A stretch of 64,000 bases of DNA from positions 263-64,262 of the forward strand of contig DDSG01000180.1 in NCBI GenBank assembly GCA_002343325.1, in the 5' to 3' direction. Both the position numbers and the translations under genes were made by a program. Each line of letters begins with the position of its first letter. Within the stretch, counting starts at the first letter, position 1. The notes beneath the pieces are model-generated. The model made no database searches. It was not told the DNA's origin and worked only from the letters and a program-made list of their open reading frames with translations. This stretch comes from Phycisphaerales bacterium UBA2396. GTDB lineage: Bacteria > Planctomycetota > Phycisphaerae > Phycisphaerales > UBA1924. Of this stretch, positions 8,667 to 17,562 are shown one piece after another.

Positions 8667-10238
8667 CTAGCCATCCAGCCCGCGGCGCGTTCCCCGCCTG
8701 CGTGGCGGGACAACCACCGAGACACCGCGTCTGACCTCGAGCGCCTCACGGGCGACTTCGCGATCGTCGAAGTGGATGCTGACCATGCCCCCCCGCCCGT
8801 CGGGGAGGATTTGCTCGGTCTCGTGACCCTTGCCGGCGATGACCACGACGTCTCCCGCGGCCGCGCTGGTGACGGCATGCCTGATCGCCTTGGCCCGGTC
8901 GGCCTGCACCGTCACCTTGTCCCGCTGGGCTTGGGGGATGCCCGCCAGGACCATGTCGATGATGTCGCCCGGGCGCTCGGTGCGCGGGTTGTCCGAGGTG
9001 ACAACGACCACATCGCCGTGAGCGGCTGCGGCAGCACCCATCTTGGGGCGCTTGGTCCGATCTCGGTCGCCCCCGCACCCAAACACCACCCAAAGCCGAC
9101 CGCCGCCTCGGACCGCCGCAACGGCCCGGAGCACGGAGTGCAGCCCGTCGTCGGTGTGGGCGTAGTCGACAAAGACGTGGACGTCGTCGCGACGATCCGA
9201 CACGCGTTCGATCCGCCCGGGCGGGGCGGACACCCCGGCGAGCCCCTCGCGGATCTCAGCCGGGGAGAGGCCGAGCGTGGAGGCGGACGCCACGGCCTGG
9301 AGCAGGTTCATGGCGTTGTACGACCCGATCAGCGGGATCATCGCCTCGATCGAACCTTCGCCGCCCATCGGGCCGGTGAGCCGCACGCGCATGCCTTCGA
9401 GCGATTCGGACAGGATCTCGATCCGCCAGGGCGCATCACTTCCGCTGCCCGATCGGCACCCGACCACTTTCGCCGGGCAATCCCGCACCATCCGCTCCCA
9501 CGACGGGTCGGCGACATTGACCAATGCCGTCGCCCCCTTGGGGAGCATGTCGAAGAGCTTCGCCTTGGCGGCCGCGTACCGCTCCATCGTGCCGTGATAG
9601 TCCAGGTGGTCCTGGGTCAGGTTGGTGAAGCAGGCGACATCGAACGCGAGCGCCTCAACCCGCTTCTGATCGAGCGCGTGGCTTGATGCTTCGAGGGTCA
9701 CCGCGACACACCCCGCTTCCACCATGGACGCGAGGGTCCGCGAGATCTCGATCGCGGGTGGGGTGGTCATCATCGCGCGGGCGGTTTCTCGTCCGTCATC
9801 GATGACCACGGTCCCGATGAGCCCGCAGCGCCGCCCCGCCGCGTTCAAGAGTTGCCACACGAGCCAGGTCGTGGTCGTCTTGCCGTTGGTCCCGGTGACC
9901 GCCACCACATCAAGCTTGGACGAGGGGTTCCCGTAGAACCGCTCGGCGAATAGGGCCGCCGCACGCGGCACGTCCCCCGTCGAGACAACCGCCACGTTCG
10001 GACAGGCCTCGCGGATCGCCCCCGCCTCGGCGCTGTCGGTCAGGATCGCCGTCGCCCCGGCCTGGGCGGCATCGAGCGCGAACCGCCGCCCGTCGGCCTT
10101 GAGCCCCGCCCGCGCCACGAACAACGACCCCGGGACCACCGTCCGCGAGTCCTCCGTCAGATCGCAGACGCGGACCTCGGACGCTCCGGGCGTCTCAAGC
10201 CTCACCGGCAGACCTTCGGCCAATGCTCCAAGCTTCAT
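8667..10238 (-). CDS. murE: UDP-MurNAc-tripeptide synthetase (DAP-adding)
   Basis: Cytosolic Mur ligase adding the third stem-peptide residue. 523 residues from ATG 10238. The P-loop TGTNGKTTTTW is at about 115-125. The DNPR motif (VVVTSDNPRTERPGDII) is the established indicator of meso-diaminopimelate rather than lysine specificity, so the organism should have DAP-type peptidoglycan. LTQDHLDYHGTMERY and GKGHETEQ are also family signatures. A GTG at 10265 is an alternative start: a TACAGT hexamer lies 11 bases before it. It follows queA by 67 bases in the same direction. Confidence 0.96.
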   Translation of the reverse strand: MKLGALAEGLPVRLETPGASEVRVCDLTEDSRTVVPGSLFVARAGLKADGRRFALDAAQAGATAILTDSAEAGAIREACPNVAVVSTGDVPRAAALFAERFYGNPSSKLDVVAVTGTNGKTTTTWLVWQLLNAAGRRCGLIGTVVIDDGRETARAMMTTPPAIEISRTLASMVEAGCVAVTLEASSHALDQKRVEALAFDVACFTNLTQDHLDYHGTMERYAAAKAKLFDMLPKGATALVNVADPSWERMVRDCPAKVVGCRSGSGSDAPWRIEILSESLEGMRVRLTGPMGGEGSIEAMIPLIGSYNAMNLLQAVASASTLGLSPAEIREGLAGVSAPPGRIERVSDRRDDVHVFVDYAHTDDGLHSVLRAVAAVRGGGRLWVVFGCGGDRDRTKRPKMGAAAAAHGDVVVVTSDNPRTERPGDIIDMVLAGIPQAQRDKVTVQADRAKAIRHAVTSAAAGDVVVIAGKGHETEQILPDGRGGMVSIHFDDREVAREALEVRRGVSVVVPPRRRGTRRGLDG

Positions 10239-10305
10239 CAACACCCTCACGAACCACGCCCCCACACGCCCACGCGACTGTATCGTCCATTCTGCGATCA
10301 GCGGA

Positions 10306-11496
10306 TCAACCCGGCACGATCAGCATCGCGTCGCCGAACGAGAAGAACCGGTACTCGCGAGCCATCGCCTCCGCGTAGAGCTCCTTGAGCCGACCGACCG
10401 ACCCGGGCAGCATCGAGCCCACCATCGCCATCAGCGTGCTCCGCGGCAGGTGGAAGTTGGTCAGCAGCCCGTCCGCCCACCGCCACCGATACCCCGGCGT
10501 GATCAGCAGCCGGGTCGAGATCCACCCCGGCACCCCACCCGCCCCGGCTCCCACGCAAGTCTCCACCCCAACTCCCTGCCGGTCCCCCACCATCCACCCC
10601 TCGGGCAGGTCCCCCTCCATCGCCCTGGCATAGGTCTCGAGCGTTCGCGCCGAGGTCGTCCCCACGGCGATCACCCGCCGACCCTCGGCCCTGGCCCGCA
10701 CGACCTCGTCCACCGCCCCTTCCGACATCGAGCACCATTCCGCGTGCATCGGATGCCGTTCCACCTCGTCCACTTCCACCGAACGGAACGTCCCCGTGCC
10801 CACGTGCAGCACCACCTCGGCCCGGCAAACCCCCATCGAATCCAGCTCCGCGAGCAACGCCGGCGTTAGGTGAAGCCCGGCCGTCGGTGCCGCGACCGAG
10901 CCGGCCGAATCCCCCCGGGCGTACACCGTCTGGTACCGAGCCCGATCCTCCCCCTCGGACACCTCCACCCCGCTGTGCTTCCGTGCCCGCAGGATGTACG
11001 GCGGCAGCGGGGTCCGCCCCACCGCGTCCAACACCTCGACCGCCGGCCTCGGCACCGGCGAACCATCATCCCGCAGCACGCGCACCACCCACGACCCGGG
11101 TTCGTCCTCGGGCCCGCGCCGATCGCACCGCAGCCTGAGCCCCCCCGACCCCTCGGGCGAGGCCAACGCCACGTCAACACCCTCGCGGATCCGCTTTCCG
11201 CGCAGCAAGACCGTCCATACACCCGGGGCTTCCTCCGACAGGAAGAGCCCCTCGACGTGCCCGCCCGTATCGGCCCGCACCCCTTCGAGCCGAGCGGCGA
11301 CCACACGGGTCGCATTGAGCACCAACAGATCCCCAGGGCGCAACAGCCCCGGCAAGTCCGCCACGCACCCGTGCCTCGTTACCGATCCTGAACCCCGATC
11401 GATCACCATGAGCCGCGCCGACTCTCTCGGCTCGGCGGCCCGGGTAGCGATGAACCGCTCGGGCAGGTCGTACTCCAGATCCGACGTTCGCAACAT
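10306..11496 (-). CDS. queA: tRNA preQ1(34) S-adenosylmethionine ribosyltransferase-isomerase
   Basis: Queuosine-pathway enzyme that transfers and isomerises the ribosyl part of S-adenosylmethionine onto preQ1 at tRNA position 34. 396 residues against about 350 in E. coli. MLRTSDLEYDLPERFIAT is the family N-terminus, and AGGAG 6 bases upstream supports ATG 11496. Internal motifs: GDLLVLNATRVVAARLEG, GSVAAPTAGLHLTPALLAEL, VLHVGTGTFRSVEVDEVERHPMHAEW, TTSARTLET and TNFHLPRSTLMAMV. It heads the group leading into murE, murF and mraY. Confidence 0.95.
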   Translation of the reverse strand: MLRTSDLEYDLPERFIATRAAEPRESARLMVIDRGSGSVTRHGCVADLPGLLRPGDLLVLNATRVVAARLEGVRADTGGHVEGLFLSEEAPGVWTVLLRGKRIREGVDVALASPEGSGGLRLRCDRRGPEDEPGSWVVRVLRDDGSPVPRPAVEVLDAVGRTPLPPYILRARKHSGVEVSEGEDRARYQTVYARGDSAGSVAAPTAGLHLTPALLAELDSMGVCRAEVVLHVGTGTFRSVEVDEVERHPMHAEWCSMSEGAVDEVVRARAEGRRVIAVGTTSARTLETYARAMEGDLPEGWMVGDRQGVGVETCVGAGAGGVPGWISTRLLITPGYRWRWADGLLTNFHLPRSTLMAMVGSMLPGSVGRLKELYAEAMAREYRFFSFGDAMLIVPG

Positions 11497-11723
11497 GCCG
11501 CTCTCCTGCAACACGCCGCGTTGCCGCGCCCCCACACCTCCCCCCACACCCCACCACCCGCGCAAACAGCACCGGCGTCGCACGCGGAGCACCCGGGCTT
11601 GGGCCCGCCTCTCTCTCGTTGTGCGCGGCGATCTTATCGCCCCGCCCCCACCCGTCACGCCCAGCGCCGGGCCTCGCCCCAGCCGTACCGAACCCGGGCA
11701 CGCCCCGTGTACCCGGTTTCTTC
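11497..11723. other. Intergenic region upstream of queA
   Basis: Holds the queA Shine-Dalgarno site at its left end. A plus-strand frame opens at 11619 but its first 35 residues are Pro/Arg-rich. No clear promoter or repeat seen. Confidence 0.35.
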
Positions 11724-12116
11724 GTGCTCATCCAACCACAGACCAGCGCGATCAACCCGGCTCTTGCCACCGCCTTCGCTCGGGCGGCCCAGCCCCCTTC
11801 GGGGTCGTTCGCCGCTCACGACGCGGCCCCACCGCCGTTTGATCGCCGGCTGGCTCGGATCAACGCCGAGGAACCGGGCGTGCCCAAGCCCTATCACCAG
11901 TTCCTGCGAGAGCAGAACACACGCATCGACGTTGAGGCCTTGGCGTTCCGGGCCGCGTGCGTCAGTGCCGCCATCCACCAGAGGCAACACCAGGCCCGCA
12001 CCGCACTCGCTCTCTCGCCCCATTCGCCGCCGAGCCCCCCCAGCACGGCCCCCCAACCCGCGCCGGGCGCCGCCCCGAACCTCCAGGCCATTCGCAGGCT
12101 CGACCTGCTGGCCTGA
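11724..12116 (+). CDS. Hypothetical protein
   Basis: 130 residues if started at the GTG at 11724 (VLIQPQTSAINPALATAFARAA); the open frame reaches back to an ATG at 11619 with a less protein-like sequence. The middle is plausible coding sequence (DRRLARINAEEPGVPKPYHQF, then TRIDVEALAFRAACVSAAIHQ) and is followed by a Ser/Pro-rich linker and a C-terminal NLQAIRRLDLLA. No membrane segment or known motif. No convincing ribosome binding site. The opposite strand also has an open frame here, so the call is tentative. Confidence 0.4.
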   Translation: MLIQPQTSAINPALATAFARAAQPPSGSFAAHDAAPPPFDRRLARINAEEPGVPKPYHQFLREQNTRIDVEALAFRAACVSAAIHQRQHQARTALALSPHSPPSPPSTAPQPAPGAAPNLQAIRRLDLLA

Positions 12117-12147
12117 TGGCGGCGGGGCACGGGCGCGACGACGCGTG

Positions 12148-12153
12148 TAGCCT
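12148..12153 (+). promoter_or_regulatory. Putative -10 (TAGCCT) of leaderless amidase gene
   Basis: TAGCCT followed by GCGGC and the ATG at 12159. The local context is almost the same as upstream of fumC, where TACCCT is followed by the same GCGGC and ATG. Confidence 0.45.
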
Positions 12154-12158
12154 GCGGC

Positions 12159-13202
12159 ATGCGCACGATGCTCGTCGTTCTTGCCCTGCTGCTCGCCGGA
12201 TGCGCCGGTTCACCCCGGCTTGGCGACCGCCTGCCCAGGCGTGGCGACGAGATCGTGGTCGCCGGTCAGTACTTTCACACGGGGGCACCGGTCGTGCTCT
12301 GGACCGATCCGGGCGGTTACGACGCCTACCGCGTCGAACGCCGATTCGCGGCCTTTGAGAGATCAGACTGGGACTCGACGCGTGCCGAGTGGATCGCCAA
12401 GAACGACGGACGGGTGCTCACACCCAACCGCTACGGGCTTCGTGCCGCCGGACTCTCAGAAGAACAGCGGGAACAGGTACGCGGCGGGGGGTGGTCTCTC
12501 GACCAGCTCCAGGATCGGATCGACCAATTCGTGCTCCATTACGACGTCTGCGGGACCGCCCGGCAGTGCTTCAACATCCTGCACGATCACCGCGGGCTTT
12601 CCGTTCACTTCCTGATCGATCTCGACGGCACGATCTACCAGACCCTCGACCTCAAGGAGCGCGCCCGGCACGCCACCATCGCCAACGACCGCTCGGTCGG
12701 TGTCGAGATCGCCAACATGGGCGCGTACCAAGTCGGCAAGCCCAATCCCTTCGATCAGTGGTACGCCACCGACAACGCCGGACGGACCGTGATCACCATT
12801 CCCCCTCGCTTCAAGGACGGTGGCCTCCGCGTTGCGCCCACCGCGGAGCGTCCTCTCCGGCCGCGTGGAGACAAGCCGATCGTCGGCACCGTGCAGGGCA
12901 TGGATCTGGTGATGTACGACCTGACCGACGCACAGTACGAGAGCCTCGCGAAGCTCTCCGCCACGCTGTGCACCGTGCTGCCCAGAATCCGACCGGATTA
13001 CCCGCGTGACGAGCAGGGCAGGCTGGTCACCCGCATGCTCACGGAAGATCGCTTCTCGGCCTTCGGCGGGATCCTCGGGCACTACCACGTGCAGACCAAC
13101 AAGCAGGACCCGGGCCCCGCGCTCGATTGGGATTGGCTCATCGACGAGACGAAGCGGCTGATGCGTGAGAGACCCGCGGCCGCCGAGCCCGCCCCGCGCT
13201 GA
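12159..13202 (+). CDS. N-acetylmuramoyl-L-alanine amidase lipoprotein (Amidase_2 fold)
   Basis: 347 residues beginning with a lipoprotein signal (MRTMLVVLALLLAGC, lipid-modified Cys15), so it is membrane anchored and exposed to the periplasm. The amidase domain shows FVLHYDVCG (His127, predicted zinc ligand), SVHFLIDLDGTIYQTLDLKERARHA and SVGVEIANMG, and later ILGHYHVQTNKQDPG with the second His and Asp ligands. These are the AmpD/PGRP zinc-amidase residues, and all appear intact. It would cut between MurNAc and L-Ala in peptidoglycan. It is longer than AmpD because of a roughly 100-residue N-terminal part. It converges with the aldehyde dehydrogenase gene, 2 bases away. Confidence 0.88.
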   Translation: MRTMLVVLALLLAGCAGSPRLGDRLPRRGDEIVVAGQYFHTGAPVVLWTDPGGYDAYRVERRFAAFERSDWDSTRAEWIAKNDGRVLTPNRYGLRAAGLSEEQREQVRGGGWSLDQLQDRIDQFVLHYDVCGTARQCFNILHDHRGLSVHFLIDLDGTIYQTLDLKERARHATIANDRSVGVEIANMGAYQVGKPNPFDQWYATDNAGRTVITIPPRFKDGGLRVAPTAERPLRPRGDKPIVGTVQGMDLVMYDLTDAQYESLAKLSATLCTVLPRIRPDYPRDEQGRLVTRMLTEDRFSAFGGILGHYHVQTNKQDPGPALDWDWLIDETKRLMRERPAAAEPAPR

Positions 13203-13204
13203 AG

Positions 13205-14092
13205 TCACACGCTCGCCGGGTGCCACATCGTCTTCATCTCAACCAACGGCTCGATCCACCAGGGATGTTCGCACGTGTTCTTGTCCGCCAGATCCACACC
13301 TTCGTGGATCGAAACCCGCTTGAGGTTCTCGGCAACGCCCTTGCGGAGCGTTGCGCCCTCCGCGGCGGAGAGATTGATCGCGATGACGCCGTCGATGTCG
13401 CGGTGCGAGGCGACAAAGGGCAACAGCTCCGACCGATCGCCCGTCAGGATGTTGACCACGCCGCCCGGCACATCGCCCGTCGCGCACGCCTCGGCGAAGA
13501 TGGCCGCGGGGATCGGGTGTGTGGAACTGGCGACGGCAACCACAGCATTCCCGGAGACGACCGCCGGCGCGAGCACGGACACCAGCCCGAGCAGGGGCCG
13601 ATCGTCCGGAGCCAGCGCGGCCACGACGCCCATGGGCTCGGGCACCGTGAAGTTGTAGTAAGGCCCCGCGACCGGGTTGTTGCACCCGAGCACCTGCGCG
13701 TACTTGTCCGCCCAGCCCGCGAAATGGACCAGGCGATCGATCGCGAGCGTGACTTCCTGCTCGGGCGAGAGCGTCTTGCGCCCCTTGGCCGCCTTGGCCG
13801 ATTTGCCCCCCGTCGCGGCGATCGCCTCGGCGAGTTCTCGTCGCTTGCCCTCGACCATTTCCGCGACGCGATAGAGGATCTGACCTCGAAGGTACGCCGT
13901 CGCTCGGGCCCAACCGGGCTGGGCCCGGCGTGCGGCCTCGACCGCGTCGCGCAGGTCCTTCCGCGAAGCGCGGCACAGGTGTACGTCGCCCGCGTTCGTG
14001 CGCACTTCCATCGATCGGCCGCTCTCGCTGCGCGGGAACTTCCCGTCGATGAAGAGTTTGTACGTTTTCAGCACCGTCATGCGCTCGCTCAT
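13205..14092 (-). CDS. Truncated aldehyde dehydrogenase-like protein lacking the catalytic half
   Basis: 295 residues aligned by eye with the N-terminal NAD-binding part of aldehyde dehydrogenases: LFIDGKFPRSESGRSMEV, AVEAARRAQPGWARATAYLRGQILYRVAEM, YNFTVPEPMGVVAALAP and GDVPGGVVNILTGDRSELLPF. It ends before the region that carries the catalytic Glu and Cys, so it should have no dehydrogenase activity of its own. It is 12 bases downstream of a complete ALDH gene, which follows deoC. A deoC-ALDH-short ALDH order suggests a heteromeric or scaffold role in deoxyribose or nucleoside catabolism (inference). The reading frame is intact and ends cleanly. Confidence 0.85.
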   Translation of the reverse strand: MSERMTVLKTYKLFIDGKFPRSESGRSMEVRTNAGDVHLCRASRKDLRDAVEAARRAQPGWARATAYLRGQILYRVAEMVEGKRRELAEAIAATGGKSAKAAKGRKTLSPEQEVTLAIDRLVHFAGWADKYAQVLGCNNPVAGPYYNFTVPEPMGVVAALAPDDRPLLGLVSVLAPAVVSGNAVVAVASSTHPIPAAIFAEACATGDVPGGVVNILTGDRSELLPFVASHRDIDGVIAINLSAAEGATLRKGVAENLKRVSIHEGVDLADKNTCEHPWWIEPLVEMKTMWHPASV

Positions 14093-14104
14093 GGTCGCTC
14101 CACC

Positions 14105-15625
14105 TCAGAGTTGCACGTAGCCCCGAAGCCCCTGGACCCCGCCCTCGCGGCCGAACCCGGATTCCTTGAACCCGCCGAAGGGGCTCGCCGGATCGAACTT
14201 GTTGTACGTGTTCATCCATACCACCCCGGCCTTGAGCTGCCGGGCGATATCGAAGATCTTTCCGCCCTTGTCGGTCCACACCCCCGCAGCCAGGCCATAG
14301 GGCGAGTTGTTCGCCCGGGTGATTGCCTCCTCAGGCGTTCGGAAGCTCATCACGCTGAGCACCGGGCCGAAGATCTCCTCGCGGGCGATCGTGTGCGCCG
14401 GCTGGACGCCCGTGAAGAAGCACGGACGACAGAAGTAGCCTTTCGAGAACCCGCCATTGACCGATGCCCAGGGGTTCGAACCCGTGGGCGTGCCGCCACC
14501 GACATGCAGGTCCGCCCCTTCTTCCGCGCCGATGCGGACGTACTTCTCGATCGTCGCGAGTTGCTGCTTGGAGTTCACCGCACCAACGTCGGTGTTCTTG
14601 TCCATCGGATCACCGACGCGGAGGCTGCCCAGGCGGTGCCGCAGCTTCCTGACGACCATGTCGAGGATGGACTCCTGCACGAAGAGCCTCGACCCCGCGC
14701 AGCACACCTCGCCCTGATTGAAGTAGATGCCCGCGATGATGCCCTCGATCGCCTGATCGATCGACGCATCTTCGAAGATGATGTTGGCGCTTTTCCCGCC
14801 GAGCTCGAGCGTCAGCTTCTTGCCCGTCCCGGCCGTCGCCCCCGCGATCTTCTTCCCCACCTCGGTCGAACCCGTGAACGCGACTTTCGCGACGCCGGGG
14901 TGCGAGACCAGCGCGGCCCCCGTGCGCCCGTCGCCCGTCACGATGTTCACCACGCCCGGCGGCAGCTCGCACTCCTCGATGATCTCCGCCAGCCGAAGGG
15001 CCGTCAGCGGCGTCGTCTCCGCCGGCTTGAGCACCACCGTGTTCCCGCACGCCAGCGCGGGACCGATCTTCCACGCCGCCATCAGCAGCGGAAAGTTCCA
15101 CGGGATCACCTGCCCGCACACGCCCACCGGCCTCGGCTGACGCCCCGGGAACGCATACGGCAGCTTGTCCGCCCAGCCCGCGTGATAGAACAGGTGCGCC
15201 GCCACCAGCGGCACGTCCACGTCTCGGCTCTCTTTGATCGGCTTGCCGCTGTCGAGCGTCTCGAGCACCGCCAGCTCGCGGGCCCGCTCCTGCACGCGAC
15301 GCCCGAGCCTGAAGATGTACTTCGCCCGCTCGGCCCCGGGCAGCGCCGCCCACGCCCGCCCCGCCTTCTCCGCCGCCGACACCGCCGCATCGACGTCCGC
15401 CGTGGTCCCCTGCGCCACCTCCGCCAGCGTCTGCTCGTTCGCCGGGTTGATCGTCGCAAAGTGCGACGGCTCGCCCTTGCCCACACCACGGGGCGGCACG
15501 AACTTCCCGCCGATGAAGTGCCCGTACTTCGCGGCGATCGACACCTTCACCGTCTCGGGCGCCGGCGCATAGTCCCAGCCCGCTTTCGGAGTCGCCGTCG
15601 CCACGCCGTTGTCCTTCTCGCTCAT
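14105..15625 (-). CDS. NAD(P)-dependent aldehyde dehydrogenase
   Basis: 506 residues, full-length ALDH. Signatures: IPWNFPLLMAAWKIGPALACGN (oxyanion Asn and cofactor region), VAFTGSTEVGKKI (Rossmann loop), LELGGKSANIIF (catalytic Glu) and NQGEVCCAGSRLFVQ (catalytic Cys). It probably oxidises acetaldehyde or another small aldehyde released by DeoC, whose gene ends 12 bases upstream in the same direction. The substrate is inferred only from this context. Confidence 0.92.
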   Translation of the reverse strand: MSEKDNGVATATPKAGWDYAPAPETVKVSIAAKYGHFIGGKFVPPRGVGKGEPSHFATINPANEQTLAEVAQGTTADVDAAVSAAEKAGRAWAALPGAERAKYIFRLGRRVQERARELAVLETLDSGKPIKESRDVDVPLVAAHLFYHAGWADKLPYAFPGRQPRPVGVCGQVIPWNFPLLMAAWKIGPALACGNTVVLKPAETTPLTALRLAEIIEECELPPGVVNIVTGDGRTGAALVSHPGVAKVAFTGSTEVGKKIAGATAGTGKKLTLELGGKSANIIFEDASIDQAIEGIIAGIYFNQGEVCCAGSRLFVQESILDMVVRKLRHRLGSLRVGDPMDKNTDVGAVNSKQQLATIEKYVRIGAEEGADLHVGGGTPTGSNPWASVNGGFSKGYFCRPCFFTGVQPAHTIAREEIFGPVLSVMSFRTPEEAITRANNSPYGLAAGVWTDKGGKIFDIARQLKAGVVWMNTYNKFDPASPFGGFKESGFGREGGVQGLRGYVQL

Positions 15626-15637
15626 GCTCGGTTCCGA

Positions 15638-16555
15638 TCAGCTCTCGCTCTGGTCATACCCGGACGCGTACACCCCCGTCCGCATCCACCTCAACTGTCT
15701 CAGAATGTCGTTGCACAGCGCGCTGGCCCCAAAACGGAACAAATCCGGCGTCAGCCACTCGTCCCCCAGCGTCTCCTTCACCATCACCAGGTAGTGCAGC
15801 GCCTGCTTTGCCGTGCGGATCCCCCCCGCGGGCTTCATCCCGACGCGCTCCCCCGTCCGCTCGTACCAATCCCGGATCGCCTCGAGCATCACCAGCGTCA
15901 CCGGCATCGTCGCCGCCGGCTGCACCTTGCCCGTGCTGGTCTTGATGAAGTCCGCCCCGTGCTCGTGCCGAACGCCCACCTCGCTCATCGCCCGGATCGC
16001 CAGATCGCTCGCCCGCCGGACATTGTCCAGCGTCTCCAGCTCGCCGGTTTCCAGAATCACCTTGAGGTGCGCCCGCCCGCACGCGACCTTGGTCTGCCGG
16101 ATCTCCTCCGCGACCTCGTCGTACCGCCCGGCGAGAAACGCGCCGCGGTTGATCACCATGTCGATCTCGTCCGCGCCGGCCTCCACCGCCCGCCGAACAT
16201 CTTCGAGCCGAACCTCCAACGGGTATTGGCCGCTCGGGAAACCCGTCGCCACCGACGCCACCTTGACCCCGCTCCCGCGCAGCGCTGTCACACACTCCCG
16301 CACCAGGTTCGGGTAGACACACACCGCCGCCACCTTGGGCAGCGTGCGGTCCTCCGGGTCCGGCACCATCGCCTTCCCGCACAGCGACCGCGCCTTCTCC
16401 GGCGAGTCCTTCCCTTCCAGCGTCGTCAGATCCACCATCGACAACGCCAGCCGGAGCCCGGACGCCTTCGCCGACGACTTGATCGACCGCTTCGTGAACG
16501 ACGCGGCCCGCTCCCCCGCCATCACCGAATCCACACGCGGCGAATCAGTCCTCAT
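15638..16555 (-). CDS. deoC: Deoxyribose-phosphate aldolase
   Basis: Class I aldolase splitting 2-deoxyribose-5-phosphate into glyceraldehyde-3-phosphate and acetaldehyde. 305 residues from ATG 16555. Signatures: VAAVCVYPNLV, VASVATGFPSGQYPLEVRLEDVRRAVEAGADEIDMVIN, LKVILETGEL and GADFIKTSTGKVQPAAT (Schiff-base Lys in FIKTSTG), and MKPAGGIRT. It is the first gene of deoC-ALDH-short ALDH, spaced 12 bases apart. Together they fit catabolism of deoxynucleosides to an acetyl-level product. Confidence 0.95.
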   Translation of the reverse strand: MRTDSPRVDSVMAGERAASFTKRSIKSSAKASGLRLALSMVDLTTLEGKDSPEKARSLCGKAMVPDPEDRTLPKVAAVCVYPNLVRECVTALRGSGVKVASVATGFPSGQYPLEVRLEDVRRAVEAGADEIDMVINRGAFLAGRYDEVAEEIRQTKVACGRAHLKVILETGELETLDNVRRASDLAIRAMSEVGVRHEHGADFIKTSTGKVQPAATMPVTLVMLEAIRDWYERTGERVGMKPAGGIRTAKQALHYLVMVKETLGDEWLTPDLFRFGASALCNDILRQLRWMRTGVYASGYDQSES

Positions 16556-16560
16556 CTTCG

Positions 16561-16566
16561 ATTCTA
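16561..16566 (-). promoter_or_regulatory. Putative -10 (TAGAAT) of leaderless deoC
   Basis: TAGAAT, close to the sigma-70 consensus TATAAT, sits 5 bases before the deoC ATG. It overlaps the TAG stop codon of the upstream hydrolase gene. Confidence 0.5.
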
Positions 16567-17562
16567 GTGCGCGCCGGGCGGCCCCTCCTTCGCACCACCA
16601 GCCCATGCCGCCACCACCTCACGCACCGCCTCCAGACACGCCCCCGCACGCCACGCGTCGTCCCACAGGTCCGCGTGCCCCGCCCCGGGGATCACCACCA
16701 GCTTCCCCATGCCCGCCATCGCGACCGCCGACGACTCCGCCGGGGGGCACACCCCGTCCTCTTCCCCCACCAGCACGAGCACGCCGATCCCGCGTCGGTG
16801 GGCCTCGCCCGCCAACGCCCCGCGATCAAACCCGCGCCACCTCCACCCCACGCCCGCCCGCACCCCGCTCAGCCCAAGCGCCACGGGCAGCGTGAGCCTC
16901 CAGGGCAGCCCCGACCTGTGCAGCACATTCCGCGCGGGCGTGTCGGGCCTGCGATACGGTGCCTCCGCGATCACACCTTTGACCAGCCCATCTCGCCCCC
17001 GCGACGCCGCCGCCAGACTGATCCCCGCGCCCATCGAATAGCCGTACAGCAGCACTCCCCGCCCGTCCTCGTCCGCCCGCTCGGCAATCGCCAGCAGGTC
17101 CTCCCACTCCCGCGCGCCAAGCTCGCAGCGCCCGCCCGCCTCGCCGTGCCCGGGCGGGTCCCACACGACCACCCGGCCGCAGACCCGCGCCAGGACGCCC
17201 ACACGCCCCAGCATCGTCACCCGCGAATCGCTCCACCCCGGCGTCAGCACCAGCGTCTCACCCCCCGCCACGTCACCTCGAACATCCCACACCGGCAGAT
17301 CCACGCCACGACTGCGCACGCTCCACGTCTCGTACGCGCGCGGGGGCTCCATCTCCATCGGGTTCGACGCACGCCCCTTCGCCAGCGCCCACCCGTACCC
17401 GCGCCGCGGCGGCCTGGCGAGCATCCGCGCCGTCGCCCACACCCCGGCGGCCCACGCCACCCCGAATCCGACCGCGAAAATGCCCGCCGCATGCAGCACG
17501 TTCCACTGTACGCCCGCGACCCCGAAGCCAAAGCTAGAACCCCAGCAGGTTCTTGACGTCAT
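16564..17562 (-). CDS. Alpha/beta hydrolase, membrane anchored
   Basis: 332 residues. An N-terminal hydrophobic segment (AAGIFAVGFGVAWAAGVWATA) suggests a membrane anchor or uncleaved signal. The hydrolase domain has an oxyanion-side LVLTPGWSDS, VVWDPPGHGEAGG, the nucleophile elbow GYSMGAGIS (Ser), LVLVGEEDGVCPP (Asp/Glu region) and IPGAGHADLW (catalytic His). The substrate is unknown. The ATG at 17562 lies inside the end of rseP (29-base overlap); a GTG at 17499 would avoid the overlap and keep the hydrophobic segment. Confidence 0.82.
   Translation of the reverse strand: MTSRTCWGSSFGFGVAGVQWNVLHAAGIFAVGFGVAWAAGVWATARMLARPPRRGYGWALAKGRASNPMEMEPPRAYETWSVRSRGVDLPVWDVRGDVAGGETLVLTPGWSDSRVTMLGRVGVLARVCGRVVVWDPPGHGEAGGRCELGAREWEDLLAIAERADEDGRGVLLYGYSMGAGISLAAASRGRDGLVKGVIAEAPYRRPDTPARNVLHRSGLPWRLTLPVALGLSGVRAGVGWRWRGFDRGALAGEAHRRGIGVLVLVGEEDGVCPPAESSAVAMAGMGKLVVIPGAGHADLWDDAWRAGACLEAVREVVAAWAGGAKEGPPGAH

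Noticed and set aside
5986..8670. 894-codon open frame on the plus strand across mraY and murF
   Set aside because: Antisense to two clearly recognised genes; sequence is rich in Arg, Gly, Asp and Pro with no domain. A mirror effect of high-GC codon use.
13220..16567. 1115-codon plus-strand open frame opposite the ALDH/deoC operon
   Set aside because: Arg/His/Pro/Leu-rich reversed coding of the real genes; no ribosome binding site or motif.
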